64,000 nucleotides of DNA, taken from assembly GCA_022711355.1 (NCBI GenBank), contig JAKLFE010000020.1:1-64000 (forward strand), in the 5' to 3' direction. Position 1 is the first letter of the stretch, and each line of letters opens with the position of its first letter. Under the pieces are notes generated by a model, which saw nothing but the letters and a program-made list of their open reading frames with translations, did not search any database and was not told the origin of the DNA. The translations under genes were made by a program, and so were the position numbers. The stretch comes from Spirochaetota bacterium. GTDB taxonomy: Bacteria > Spirochaetota > Spirochaetia > Treponematales > Rectinemataceae. This document shows, piece after piece, positions 1-8,731 of this stretch.

Positions 1-285
1 GGGGCTTCCCGCGGAGAGGGCCTTGAAGAGGAAGGGCAGCTCCCGGCCGAAGCGCTCGACGCAGACGCTCCCGAGGCAGGCCTCGGGGTCGGCCGCGATC
101 AGCTCGTCGAGGCCGAGCTTCCTCCCCTCGGCCTCGACCTGGGAGGGAGCGCTCGGGTGGGCCCCCATCCAGAGCTCGGCGAAGGGGCCGCCGCCGGGGT
201 TCGGCACGCCGAGGGCCGAGGCTATGCCGTCGCGGCTGCCCCAGGCGTAGCGCTGGACGGGGTTGTCGAGCTTGTAGATGCGCAT
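1..285 (-). CDS. manA: Mannose-6-phosphate isomerase, class I (N-terminal part)
   Basis: The first 95 residues of a type I phosphomannose isomerase, which interconverts mannose 6-phosphate and fructose 6-phosphate in the cytoplasm. The start MRIYKLDNPVQRYAWGS and the later AELWMGAHPSAPS are the conserved family N-terminus; WMGAHP holds the first residues of the zinc/active-site region. The rest of the gene lies beyond base 1, so nothing can be said about the C-terminal half. The start ATG at 285-283 has no Shine-Dalgarno sequence; a TACACT hexamer ends 6 bases before it, suggesting a leaderless message. It follows the helicase gene in the same direction after 49 bases but appears to have its own promoter. 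The alpha-mannosidase gene at 30217 could feed mannose towards this enzyme (inference). Confidence 0.88.
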   Translation of the reverse strand, partial: MRIYKLDNPVQRYAWGSRDGIASALGVPNPGGGPFAELWMGAHPSAPSQVEAEGRKLGLDELIAADPEACLGSVCVERFGRELPFLFKALSAGSP

Positions 286-291
286 GGGCCT

Positions 292-320
292 AGTGTACCG
301 GGCTTCGCGCCGCTGGGCAA
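292..320 (-). promoter_or_regulatory. Putative manA promoter
   Basis: On the minus strand TTGCCC (320-315), a 17-base spacer and TACACT (297-292) are followed by AGGCCC and then the manA ATG. The -10-like hexamer ends 6 bases before the start codon, so the transcript would begin at or next to the ATG. Confidence 0.45.
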
Positions 321-334
321 TCGCGGCCCGCCCC

Positions 335-2836
335 TCACCAGTCGAAGAGGAACTTCCTGACTTCCTTGGCTATCGCCGGCAGGCCCTCGGCCAGGAGGCG
401 GCACTCGGGCAGGCTCTGCACGAAGAGGTTGCCGTAGCGCTTGGTCGCGATGCGCGAATCCAGGATGACGACCGCCCCGCGGTCCTCGGAATGGCGGATG
501 AGGCGGCCGAAGCCCTGCTTGAGGCGGATCACCGCCTCGGGCAGGGATATCTCCATGAAGGCGTTGCCGCCCCTGCGCTCCACCGCCTCGCTGCGCGCGA
601 GCTGGATGGGATCGGAGGGGACCCGGAAGGGCAGCTTGCAGATGACGACGAGGGACAGGGTCTCGCCGGGGGCGTCGATGCCCTCCCAGAAGGAATCGGT
701 CGCGAAGAGGACCGAGGAGATGTCGGCCTTGAAGGCCTCGAGGAGCTTGGAGCGCTCGTCCTCGCCCTGCTTGAGGCCCGTGATTCCGAGCTCGGCGAGC
801 TTGGGCTTCGCCGCCTCGTAGGAGCTCCGCATCGCCTCGTAGGAGGTGAAGAGGACCAGGGCCCTGCCCTGCGAGGCCTCGAGGAGGACCGGCACGGCGC
901 GGTCCACGTAGTCGCGGTAGGCAGGGCTCTCCGGCGGGGGAGCCTGGGTGTCCACGGCGAGGAGGGCGTTGGTCTTGAAGGGGAAGGGCGAGGGGTAGAC
1001 GGCGGTCTCGACCTTCGACGAGGCGGCGGCCAGGCCGACGCGGCCCTTCCAGAAGTCGAAGCTCTCGCCGACCGAGAGGGTCGCCGAGGCGCAGACCACC
1101 GAGCGGAACTTGGTGAACACGGCCTCGTCCATCGTGCCGGTGATGTCCAGGGGCGTGGCGACGTAGCGGAGGAAGGTCTCGCCCTGGCCGGTCCGGCCCT
1201 TCTCGAGCCAGAAGACGGTCTCGGGCGAGCGCTCGAAGTCCTTGAAGCGGGCGCAGAGGGCCGCCAGCTCCTCGAGGTTCCACATCGACAGCCGGGCCTC
1301 GTAGACCGCCCGCTCCTGGGCGAGGGCCTCGGGGACCTGGTCGAGGGCCTCTCCCAGGAGCTCGGTGCAGCCGAGGATGCGGCGCTCGAGCTCGGCCATG
1401 GGCCTGAGGAGGCTCGCCTCGAGCTCGGCCGTGCGGGCCGTCAGGCGGTAGCTGCGCTCGGCCCGCCCCCCGCGGGCCTGGGCCCCCGGCCCCGGGGCCA
1501 TCGCCTCGGCCCCGAGGGCCGGGCCGGGCCCGAGGAGGAGGACGGCGCGGTCGTCGAGGGCGTCCATGGCCTTGCGCGCGGCGGCCAGGGCCGCGGGCAG
1601 GGACTCGAGCTTGGCCGCGGGCATGCCGGGCAGGGCCAGGAGCCGGGGGAGGACGCCGAAGCCCCGGTCCCCCTTGCGGCGCGTTATGCGCGACAGCCGG
1701 CGGTTGAGGGCGAAGCGGGTCAGCTCGTCGGAGAAGAAGCTCGTCGCGCTCGACTCGATCGAGTGGGCCTCGTCCATGACGAGGACCCGGAAGGCGGGCA
1801 GGACCGCGGTCTGCTCGTAGCCGGCGCCCTTGAGGCGCATCGAGAGGTCCGAGAAGAGGATGTGGTGGTTGGCCACGATGACCTGGGCGTCGGCGGCCTC
1901 GCGGCGCACGCGGAGCACGAAGCACTTCTCGCGGTGGGGGCACTTGAGGTGGAGGCAGGATTCCGAGTCCGAGGCGACGCGGGACCACAGGCGGTCCTCC
2001 GCGAAGAAGGAGAGGTCGGCCCGGTCGCCCGTGGGGCTGGTCTCGGCCCAGGCGGCGAGGGCGCGCAGGGGGTGGTCGTCGCCGGCGAGGAGGCCCTCCT
2101 CGTCGAGGGCCTCGCCGAGCCTGATCCGGCAGAGGTAGTTGCCCCGGCCCTTGACGAGGACGGCCTTCGTCTTCTTTCGGAAGAGGCGCTGCACGACGGG
2201 GATGTCCTTGTCGACGAGCTGCTTCTGGAGGTTGATGGTGGCGGTCGAGACGACGACCCGCTCCTCGTTGCGGATGGCCCAGGCGAAGGCCGGCACGAGG
2301 TAGGCGAAGGACTTGCCGACGCCCGTGCCCGCCTCGGCCGCGAGGACCTTGCCCTCGTTGAGGGCCTCGGTCACGTCGCGCGTTAGGCGGACCTGGCTCT
2401 TGCGGCTCTCGTAGTTCGGGATGAGGGTGGAGAGCTTCCCGCCCTCCTCGAGGACGCCCGAGATCTCGTCGGGGTCGAGGAGGACCAGGGAGCGGCGCCG
2501 CGCGGGCTCGGCCACGACGTGGACCCGCTCGACCGCGTTGTCCACGATGTAGGAGCCCACCCCCGCCGAGCCGGCCTCGGCCGCGATGCCCACGTCGGCG
2601 TCGCTCGGGCGGAGGGTGCCCGAGGGGTGGTTGTGCACGATCACGTCGCCCCGCTCGATGTAGGGGGCCAAGGCGGGTACGGCGCTCTTGGTGCCGCGGG
2701 CCACGACGAGGATCTCGCCGATCCTCCCCTCGGCGTCGAGCCTGCCCGCGGCGAAGACCTCGTTCCCGCCGTTCTCCTCGATCTCGTCGCGCAGCCGCCC
2801 CGCCGCCTCGGCGGTGAAGCGCTCGGAGGCGTCCAT
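335..2836 (-). CDS. DinG/XPD-family helicase with N-terminal RadC/JAMM domain
   Basis: An 833-residue fusion. Residues about 20-110 form a RadC/JAMM-type metal-binding domain: E26, then VHNHPSG with H68 and H70, and S78/D81 in the SxxD position, matching the E...HxH...SxxD pattern. Residues from about 140 are a superfamily 2 iron-sulfur helicase of the DinG/XPD group: Walker A AGTGVGKS (169-176), four cysteines in the CRIRL...CLHLKCPHREKC region expected to hold a 4Fe-4S cluster, the DEAH box VMDEAH, and the C-terminal motif QGFGRLIRH. It probably unwinds DNA or R-loops during repair or replication stress. Start chosen at the ATG overlapping the upstream purine phosphorylase stop (TGATG), which puts the JAMM domain right at the N-terminus. 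The JAMM motif looks intact, so a hydrolase activity is possible, but RadC homologues have no firmly established activity. Helicase assignment is strong; the role of the fusion is unknown. Confidence 0.9.
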   Translation of the reverse strand: MDASERFTAEAAGRLRDEIEENGGNEVFAAGRLDAEGRIGEILVVARGTKSAVPALAPYIERGDVIVHNHPSGTLRPSDADVGIAAEAGSAGVGSYIVDNAVERVHVVAEPARRRSLVLLDPDEISGVLEEGGKLSTLIPNYESRKSQVRLTRDVTEALNEGKVLAAEAGTGVGKSFAYLVPAFAWAIRNEERVVVSTATINLQKQLVDKDIPVVQRLFRKKTKAVLVKGRGNYLCRIRLGEALDEEGLLAGDDHPLRALAAWAETSPTGDRADLSFFAEDRLWSRVASDSESCLHLKCPHREKCFVLRVRREAADAQVIVANHHILFSDLSMRLKGAGYEQTAVLPAFRVLVMDEAHSIESSATSFFSDELTRFALNRRLSRITRRKGDRGFGVLPRLLALPGMPAAKLESLPAALAAARKAMDALDDRAVLLLGPGPALGAEAMAPGPGAQARGGRAERSYRLTARTAELEASLLRPMAELERRILGCTELLGEALDQVPEALAQERAVYEARLSMWNLEELAALCARFKDFERSPETVFWLEKGRTGQGETFLRYVATPLDITGTMDEAVFTKFRSVVCASATLSVGESFDFWKGRVGLAAASSKVETAVYPSPFPFKTNALLAVDTQAPPPESPAYRDYVDRAVPVLLEASQGRALVLFTSYEAMRSSYEAAKPKLAELGITGLKQGEDERSKLLEAFKADISSVLFATDSFWEGIDAPGETLSLVVICKLPFRVPSDPIQLARSEAVERRGGNAFMEISLPEAVIRLKQGFGRLIRHSEDRGAVVILDSRIATKRYGNLFVQSLPECRLLAEGLPAIAKEVRKFLFDW

Positions 2837-3693
2837 CAGAGGCGGTCTATGAGCCCCAGGACGAGATCGCGCAACGCGGCCTCGGCCTTCTTGCCGGTCT
2901 CCACGACCTCGGCGTGGGAGAGGGGCGCCGCGGCCAGGCCGGCGGCGAGGTTGGTGACGCAGGAGATCCCGAGCACGCGCATCCCCAGGAAGCGGGCGGC
3001 CGTGGCCTCCGGCGCCGTGGACATGCCGACCAGGTCGGCGCCCATGGCGCGGGCCATGCGGACCTCGGCCGGGGTCTCGTAGGAGGGGCCCGAGAAGGCG
3101 CAGTAGACCCCCTCGCGCAGGGGGGCGCCGGAGAGGCCTCGGACGCCGCGGGCCACGTCCCGGGCGGCCTCGCGGAGCTCGCCGGAGTAGACCTCGGACA
3201 TGTCGAAGAAGCGCTGGCCCGCCCCGGCGAAGGCCGAGGGGAGGCCGAAGGGGGAGCCGTCTGGCCGGGTCGGGTTCGGCCCGATGAAGGGATGGGTCCC
3301 CATGAAGTTGATGTGGTCCTTGATGAGGACGAGCTCCCCCGGCGAGTAATCGGGGTTGGCCCCGCCGGCCGCGTTGGTGAGCACGATCGTCTCGACCCCG
3401 ATCTCGCGGAGCGCGAAGACCGGCAGGACTATGTCGTCCATCGCGTGCCCCTCGTAGTAGTGGAAGCGGCCGGCCATGATGGCCGCCTTGGCCGAGAGGC
3501 AGAGGAGCCCCGCGTGGCCCTGGACCGTGGGCCGGGGGAACTCGGGGATGGAGGAGAAGGGGATCTCGCGGTAGCCCAGGCCCCGGGCGATGCCGGAGAG
3601 GCCCGAGCCGAGGACCACGGCGACCTTCGGCCTGAACTCGGGGGGCAGGGCCCTCGCGGCGCGGAGCACGCGCTCGCCGAAGCCAGCTTGCAT
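2836..3693 (-). CDS. punA: Purine nucleoside phosphorylase (trimeric PNP family)
   Basis: A 285-residue cytoplasmic enzyme that splits inosine/guanosine-type nucleosides with phosphate to give base and (deoxy)ribose 1-phosphate. It shows the trimeric-class signatures: LGSGLSG phosphate-binding loop near residue 27, a GHAG segment, FHYYEGH, the TNAAGG segment and the SGPSYETPAE block. Length is normal. The start ATG at 3693 has a good AAGGAGG ribosome site just upstream. It lies 26 bases after the metallopeptidase-barrel gene and its stop overlaps the helicase start by one base (TGATG), so it is translated from a shared message. It probably works in nucleoside salvage. The exact gene name (punA versus xapA-like) cannot be settled by eye. 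Confidence 0.9.
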   Translation of the reverse strand: MQAGFGERVLRAARALPPEFRPKVAVVLGSGLSGIARGLGYREIPFSSIPEFPRPTVQGHAGLLCLSAKAAIMAGRFHYYEGHAMDDIVLPVFALREIGVETIVLTNAAGGANPDYSPGELVLIKDHINFMGTHPFIGPNPTRPDGSPFGLPSAFAGAGQRFFDMSEVYSGELREAARDVARGVRGLSGAPLREGVYCAFSGPSYETPAEVRMARAMGADLVGMSTAPEATAARFLGMRVLGISCVTNLAAGLAAAPLSHAEVVETGKKAEAALRDLVLGLIDRL

Positions 3694-3719
3694 GGGAGCC
3701 TCCTTGGGGGCAGCCGAAA

Positions 3720-6668
3720 CTATAGCGAGAGGCCGGCGAGGAAGGCAAGACGCGCCTGTCCCTCGACGAGGTCGCCGCGGAATGCCCAGGAGAGCTCCAT
3801 CCCGGCGGTGGCGTGGGCCTGGGCCGCCGCGCCGACCAGGGGGGAGGCCGTCAGGGCGAGGCGGCCGAAGGCGGAGGAGAGGAGCTCGGCGCCGCCGAGC
3901 TCCCCGGGCTCCGCCCCGTAGAGGGCGGCCCTGAGGCCTGCGCCGAGGAAGATCCGGTTGAGGTAGAGGGGCGAGCGGAGGCGCCCCAGGCCGAGGCGGC
4001 GCTGGAGCTCGAGGCTCAGGGGCTGGGCCGAGGCCTCGGCGAAGGCGTAGAGGGAGCCGCGCTCGGGCAGGGAGGCGTATTCGTAGTAGCTGCCGCAGCG
4101 CGCGGCGAGGACGGAGTCGCCCGTGTCCGCCAGGCTCCTGCCCCCCGGCCCGAGGAGGACCGAGGCGTCGGGCGAGGCCGCGGCGCGGAGGGTTGCGGCG
4201 AGGCCGAGGAAGGGGAGGGCGGCCCCGAGGCCCGCCTCGGCGGCGAGGGCGGGGCGGGCCTGGGTCTCGGCGGGGGGAAGGGGCCACTCGGCGTCCAGGG
4301 AGAGCTCGGCGCCGAGGCCCGAGCGGGCGAAGGGGGGGAAGTGCTCGTCGCGGAAATTCGAGAAGGCGAGGAGGAGGCTGCCGGCGCCGGCCGCGTAGTC
4401 GGGCTCGGCGGCGTAGGCCGAGCCGGGCTCGGCGGGGGCCCGGGCGGCCGCGACCGCCGCGAGCTCGAGGGAGAGCTCGCGGCGCCGGGGGAAGGAGGAG
4501 AAGCTCCGGGCGGCCGCGAGCGAGGCTCCGCTCGACCTCCTGGCCCCTGCCGCCCTGTCCTCGAAGCTGTCCGATAGGGAGGCGGAGAAGGTCCAGGGCT
4601 CGCGGGCGAGGGAGAGCCCGAGCCCGAGCTCGGCGGCCTCGAGGACCCAGTTGTAGCGGGCCTCGAGGCTCCAGCCCAGGCGGGCGGCCAGGTCCGAGCC
4701 GACGAGGCCCAGGCCGGCCGAGTCGCCCTCGAGGGGGATCGAGGGGTAGCGGAAGCTGCGCAGGAGGAGGGGGAGGGCCGGGGCCTCGGTCGGCGCGGCT
4801 GTCGGGGAGGACGCTCGCTCGAGCTCGGCCGGGGCCGCTTCGAGGGCCTCCTCCTCCGCGCCCGCGGTCGAGGCTTCGAAGGGGATCCAGGAGGCCTCCG
4901 AGCCGCGGAGGCTCAGGTCGGGATGGTCGAGGGGATAGGCGCAGGGATACTCGCCCGCCGAGAAGCGGCCGATGTAGTAGACCGCCTCGCCCGAGGGGAA
5001 GGGCTGGAACACCGAACCGGAGAGGAGGGTTTCCTGTCGGAGAAGGGTTGGGCCCGCCTCGCTCCCGGGCCTGCCCGAGGGAGGATCGTCGAGGAGGGCG
5101 AGGCGGGGAAGCTCCCCCTCGGCGGCGAAGGAGAGGGCGAGGCGGTTTCCCCCTCCCGGCGCGGGGGCCGCGCGGAGGGAGCGGAGCCCCCCGAGGAAGC
5201 TCTCGGTCGCGAGGACCCAGGCCTTCCCCGAGGCGAGCTCGAGCTTCAGGATCCTGGTCTCGGAAGCTTCCCGGGCGAGGCAGTAGAGCAGCTTCCCGTC
5301 GGGGCAGGCCGGGCTCGCGAAGCTCCTGCCCCGCCCTCCCTCGAGGAGGACGCGCCGCCCTGCTCCTTCGACGAGGACGAGGTCACTCTCGAAGCCCCGG
5401 GAGGAGAGCCCGACCAGGGCCGATCCGGCGAAGGCGGCCTCGCGCAGGTCGGGGACGGCCTTTCCCAGGGGACGGCCCCTGGCCGCGTCGACGAGGAAGG
5501 CGAAGGACTCCTCTCCCCAGGGCCTCGCGCGCTCGGCGGAGACCAGGAGGCGCGATCCGTCGGCCGAGAGCTCGAGGCGGCCGACGCTCCCGTCGGCCTC
5601 GAGGAGGCGACGCGGCTTTATGGCGCCCGGCTCGAGGCGAAGGATGGCCCCCCGGGAAGCGTCGGCCCAGTACAGGCCGGTCTCGCCCGCGGCCAGGGCG
5701 CCTAGGTAGCCGGGTTCGGCGCTCAGCCGGCGGGTCTCCCGGACGACGGGCTCGCGGATGGCGGCGGACTCGAGGAAGCTCGACCAAGCCGCGTCGAGCT
5801 CTTCGCCGTAGCAGGCCTCGAAGGCTCCTTTAAAAAGAAGGCCTCCCTCGAGGCCGGCGAGGATGTTGCCCGAGCCGACGCGGCGCCAGAGCTCGGCGTA
5901 GCGCTCCTCTCCCCCCCGCTCGAGGAGGGAGGCGGTGAAGAGGCCGCCGTAGCTATAGGGAAGGCGGCCGAAGGGGTAGGCGTCCCAGGCCTCGGAGGCC
6001 TGCCAGAAATCCTTGCCCCTCCCCTCGAGGAGGTCCTGCCGCAGCAGGGCGAGGGCGAAGGGATCCCGCGCCCTCCCCCCGCCCCCTCCTCCCGCGGGGA
6101 AGGGCTCTCCCTCGCCGGCCACGGCGGCGCCCTCGATCAGGGCGCTGCCGGCCATCCACAGGCTCGGCTCGATAGGATCGCCGAAGAGGGCGGCGAGGGC
6201 CCGCCAGAGGGGGCCTCGGCTCCGCAGGGAGAGGGCGTGGGCGAGCTCGTGGGCGAAGACCGCGGCGAGGCCGTCCTCGAATGAGCCCAGCTCCGAACCG
6301 AGGGGTATGGGGGCGGGGAAGAGGACGATGCGATCGGAGGGGTAGGGGCTGAAGGAGCCGTTGGGCGAGGCGAGGCGCTTCGAGAGGAGGACCGGTATGC
6401 GGCCGGGGTCCCGGGCCCCCTCGGGGAAGCGCCGGGCGAGGCTCGCGAAGCTCGCGTCGGCGAAGGAGGCGAGGCGCCGGGCCTCGGCCGAGAGCGCGGC
6501 TGGATAGTATATGTCGAAGCGGCCCGTCTCGAGGCGGTAGAGCTCCTCGCCCGGGGCGAGGAGCTGGGCGCCGGCGGGGAGCCCGGCGAGGGCCAGGGCC
6601 AGGGCGAGGCCTGCCCGGGCGAGGCGGGACGCGGGGAAGCGGCGCCGCGCTGCCGAGGGGCCCGGCAT
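3720..6668 (-). CDS. Secreted gluzincin-like peptidase / beta-propeller / outer-membrane barrel protein
   Basis: A 982-residue exported protein. The N-terminus has an Arg-rich start and a hydrophobic stretch (about 17-34) ending in AGAQ, a signal peptide. Residues about 45-200 carry VFAHELAHAL (HExxH at H140-H144) and 35 residues later WMAGSALIEGAA, with E179 placed as the third zinc ligand of a gluzincin (peptidase MA-like). Residues about 315-560 are repeated segments of the type 'LELSADGSRLLVSAER', as in WD40/PD40-like propellers. The C-terminal third is rich in alternating aromatic/acidic beta strands (ending AFLAGLSL) and looks like an outer-membrane barrel. Peptidase-propeller-surface antigen architectures are known in other diderms; a BamA-type barrel is not demonstrated here. 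The start sits 8 bases after the MCP stop, so both are cotranscribed. Function beyond 'cell-envelope metalloprotein' is not known. Confidence 0.72.
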   Translation of the reverse strand: MPGPSAARRRFPASRLARAGLALALALAGLPAGAQLLAPGEELYRLETGRFDIYYPAALSAEARRLASFADASFASLARRFPEGARDPGRIPVLLSKRLASPNGSFSPYPSDRIVLFPAPIPLGSELGSFEDGLAAVFAHELAHALSLRSRGPLWRALAALFGDPIEPSLWMAGSALIEGAAVAGEGEPFPAGGGGGGRARDPFALALLRQDLLEGRGKDFWQASEAWDAYPFGRLPYSYGGLFTASLLERGGEERYAELWRRVGSGNILAGLEGGLLFKGAFEACYGEELDAAWSSFLESAAIREPVVRETRRLSAEPGYLGALAAGETGLYWADASRGAILRLEPGAIKPRRLLEADGSVGRLELSADGSRLLVSAERARPWGEESFAFLVDAARGRPLGKAVPDLREAAFAGSALVGLSSRGFESDLVLVEGAGRRVLLEGGRGRSFASPACPDGKLLYCLAREASETRILKLELASGKAWVLATESFLGGLRSLRAAPAPGGGNRLALSFAAEGELPRLALLDDPPSGRPGSEAGPTLLRQETLLSGSVFQPFPSGEAVYYIGRFSAGEYPCAYPLDHPDLSLRGSEASWIPFEASTAGAEEEALEAAPAELERASSPTAAPTEAPALPLLLRSFRYPSIPLEGDSAGLGLVGSDLAARLGWSLEARYNWVLEAAELGLGLSLAREPWTFSASLSDSFEDRAAGARRSSGASLAAARSFSSFPRRRELSLELAAVAAARAPAEPGSAYAAEPDYAAGAGSLLLAFSNFRDEHFPPFARSGLGAELSLDAEWPLPPAETQARPALAAEAGLGAALPFLGLAATLRAAASPDASVLLGPGGRSLADTGDSVLAARCGSYYEYASLPERGSLYAFAEASAQPLSLELQRRLGLGRLRSPLYLNRIFLGAGLRAALYGAEPGELGGAELLSSAFGRLALTASPLVGAAAQAHATAGMELSWAFRGDLVEGQARLAFLAGLSL

Positions 6669-6676
6669 GGCCTGTC

Positions 6677-8554
6677 CTAAGCCTTCCCGCCGGCCGCCTC
6701 GGAGACCGTGAACTGGGCTATCAGGGCGGCCAGGTCCTTGACCGAGTCGGAGTTGCGCGTGCCCGCCTCCGATATGGCCTCGGCGGCCTTGTAGATCTCG
6801 TTGATCCCGATCGTCACTTCCTCCATGCCGATCTTCGTATCGGCCGAGATGCCCGAGACCCGCTCCATAGCCTCGGAGATGGCCCCGATCCGGCTGCTCA
6901 TGTCGCGGGAGGAGCCGCGGACCTCCTCGGTCGTGGCGATGAGGGAGCCGAGGGCGTCGAGGATCTGCTTGGCCCCGATCGAGAGCTCGCTCGTGGCGTT
7001 CTTCATCTCCGACATGGAGAAGGCGACGCCCTTGATCTGCTCGACGATCTTGTCGAAGATCGCCCCGGTGCGCGAGGTGCTCGCGTCGGAGAGGGAGATG
7101 AACTCGGCGACCTCGGCCAGGGAGCGGGTCACCGCCTTGGCGCTCTCCGCGCTCGACTCGGCGAGGTTGCGGATCTCGTCGGCGACCACGGCGAAGCCCT
7201 TGCCGAACTCGCCGGCGTGGGCGGCCTCGATGGCGGCGTTCATCGCCAGGAGGTTGGTCTTCGAGGCGATGTCGGTGATGATCTGGGTCATCTCGAGGAT
7301 GAGGCTCGTCGAGCTGGCCACCTTCTTTATGCCCCGCTCCGTCTCCTCCATCTCGGACTGGCCGTCGAGGGCGGTCGCCTCGAGCTCGTTGGCGATGCGG
7401 AGCTTCTCCTCGGCCGCCTCGGCGATGTTGGCGATGGAGGCGCTCATCTGCTCGATGCTGGCGCTCGACTGGTTGATGGCGGAGGCCTGGTTCGCGATGA
7501 GCCCGGCCAGGCTCTCGATGAAGAGCTTGACCTCGGCGGCCGAGCGCGCGCTGCCGGAGACCTCGCCGTCGAGCCGGACGATCTTGTCCTTCATGCCCTC
7601 GGTGTTGATCCTGATCTCGTGGATGCTGGCCGCGGTCTCCTCCGAGCTCGCCGCGAGGTCCTCGGAGACGCGGCTCGCGCTGGAGGTCACCTCCTTAACC
7701 TGGGCCACGATATGGTCCAGTGTGGAGAGGTAGTGGTTGAAGTGCTCGGCTATCTTGCCCACCTCGTCGTTCCGGCCCTTCCGGGCGCGGGCCGTGAGGT
7801 CCCCCCGGGAGGCCTTCTGGAGGACCTCCATGTACTGGGTGAGGGGCCCGAGCACGACGCGGACGACGAAGAAGAGGCCCAGGCCGAGGCAGAGCGCGAT
7901 GATGCCCGTGAACATGCCGATATTGGCCGTGGCCGCCGCCACGCTGCGCTTGGCCTGGGAGAGGGAGGAGACGACCTCGAAGGCCCCGTGCACCTCCCCG
8001 GCCTTCCAGCCCTCCTTGGCCCCGCCGATGGGGTCGGGGGAGCCGGCGGGATCCCCGTGGCAGAGGAGGCACTCCTGCGAGAGGCGGATGGGGCGGAAGT
8101 AGCGCACGTTATCCCCGTCCTTGTGGATATATTCCTCGAGCGAGCCGGCCTCGAGGGCCTTGAGCGCCTCGATCTCGGGGCCGACCGGCTCGTTCTGGGG
8201 GTTGCGGGGCTGGAATTTGGGCACGCGGAAGCTGTAGTCTCCCGCCTGGGCGTTCTTGGAAGCGACCTCTATGGCCGTGAGGATGGGCACCGCCTTGAGG
8301 AGCTTGGCGCGGTCGCCCTGGGCGGCGAGGCTGTCGAGGTCGGTGACGACCCCCTGGTCGATCCGCTCGGCCATGGCCTCGCGGGCCGCCTCCGCCGTAA
8401 GGACGACCGCCCGGCTCTTTTCGAGTATGGCGAGCTCGGCCTGCACCGCGATATCCCGGCGGAAGACCAGGGCTATGATGGTGTTGACGAGGACTATGCT
8501 CCCGATGGTCAGGACGAGTATCTTGGCTTTGAGGCTGGCATCCCGAATATGCAT
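6677..8554 (-). CDS. Methyl-accepting chemotaxis protein with CxxCH haem-type sensor domain
   Basis: A 625-residue chemoreceptor. Transmembrane helix 1 covers about residues 10-30; the periplasmic sensor runs to about 210 and contains [13 protein letters not shown], a c-type haem attachment motif (C162-C165-H166) as in DUF3365/Tll0287-like domains. Helix 2 is at about 212-233, followed by a HAMP segment and the cytoplasmic signalling hairpin with the invariant [20 protein letters not shown] tip and methylation-helix features. It should relay a redox, gas or electron-acceptor signal to CheA/CheW. Start chosen at ATG 8554, where TATAGT lies 6 bases upstream and no ribosome site is visible; earlier in-frame starts lie in sequence that does not resemble a receptor. 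It heads the run of four minus-strand genes down to the helicase. Confidence 0.93.
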   Translation of the reverse strand: MHIRDASLKAKILVLTIGSIVLVNTIIALVFRRDIAVQAELAILEKSRAVVLTAEAAREAMAERIDQGVVTDLDSLAAQGDRAKLLKAVPILTAIEVASKNAQAGDYSFRVPKFQPRNPQNEPVGPEIEALKALEAGSLEEYIHKDGDNVRYFRPIRLSQECLLCHGDPAGSPDPIGGAKEGWKAGEVHGAFEVVSSLSQAKRSVAAATANIGMFTGIIALCLGLGLFFVVRVVLGPLTQYMEVLQKASRGDLTARARKGRNDEVGKIAEHFNHYLSTLDHIVAQVKEVTSSASRVSEDLAASSEETAASIHEIRINTEGMKDKIVRLDGEVSGSARSAAEVKLFIESLAGLIANQASAINQSSASIEQMSASIANIAEAAEEKLRIANELEATALDGQSEMEETERGIKKVASSTSLILEMTQIITDIASKTNLLAMNAAIEAAHAGEFGKGFAVVADEIRNLAESSAESAKAVTRSLAEVAEFISLSDASTSRTGAIFDKIVEQIKGVAFSMSEMKNATSELSIGAKQILDALGSLIATTEEVRGSSRDMSSRIGAISEAMERVSGISADTKIGMEEVTIGINEIYKAAEAISEAGTRNSDSVKDLAALIAQFTVSEAAGGKA

Positions 8555-8560
8555 AGGGCC

Positions 8561-8589
8561 ACTATAGGCCGCGCGGCCCCGTGAAGCAA
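8561..8589 (-). promoter_or_regulatory. Putative promoter of the haem MCP gene
   Basis: On the minus strand TTGCTT (8589-8584), 17 bases, TATAGT (8566-8561), then GGCCCT and the ATG. The spacing predicts a leaderless or nearly leaderless transcript. Confidence 0.45.
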
Positions 8590-8731
8590 GCTCGGGACCT
8601 GCGGCGGATGGGCCTGGGCCGCCTTTTTTCGACTCTAGGGCCCCCTCGGCCGCTCCGATATTGGATAGAAGGCCCCGTCCTCGACGCGGGGCGAAAAAAA
8701 CGCAGGGAAAGGAAGCGGGGACGCGCGGGAC

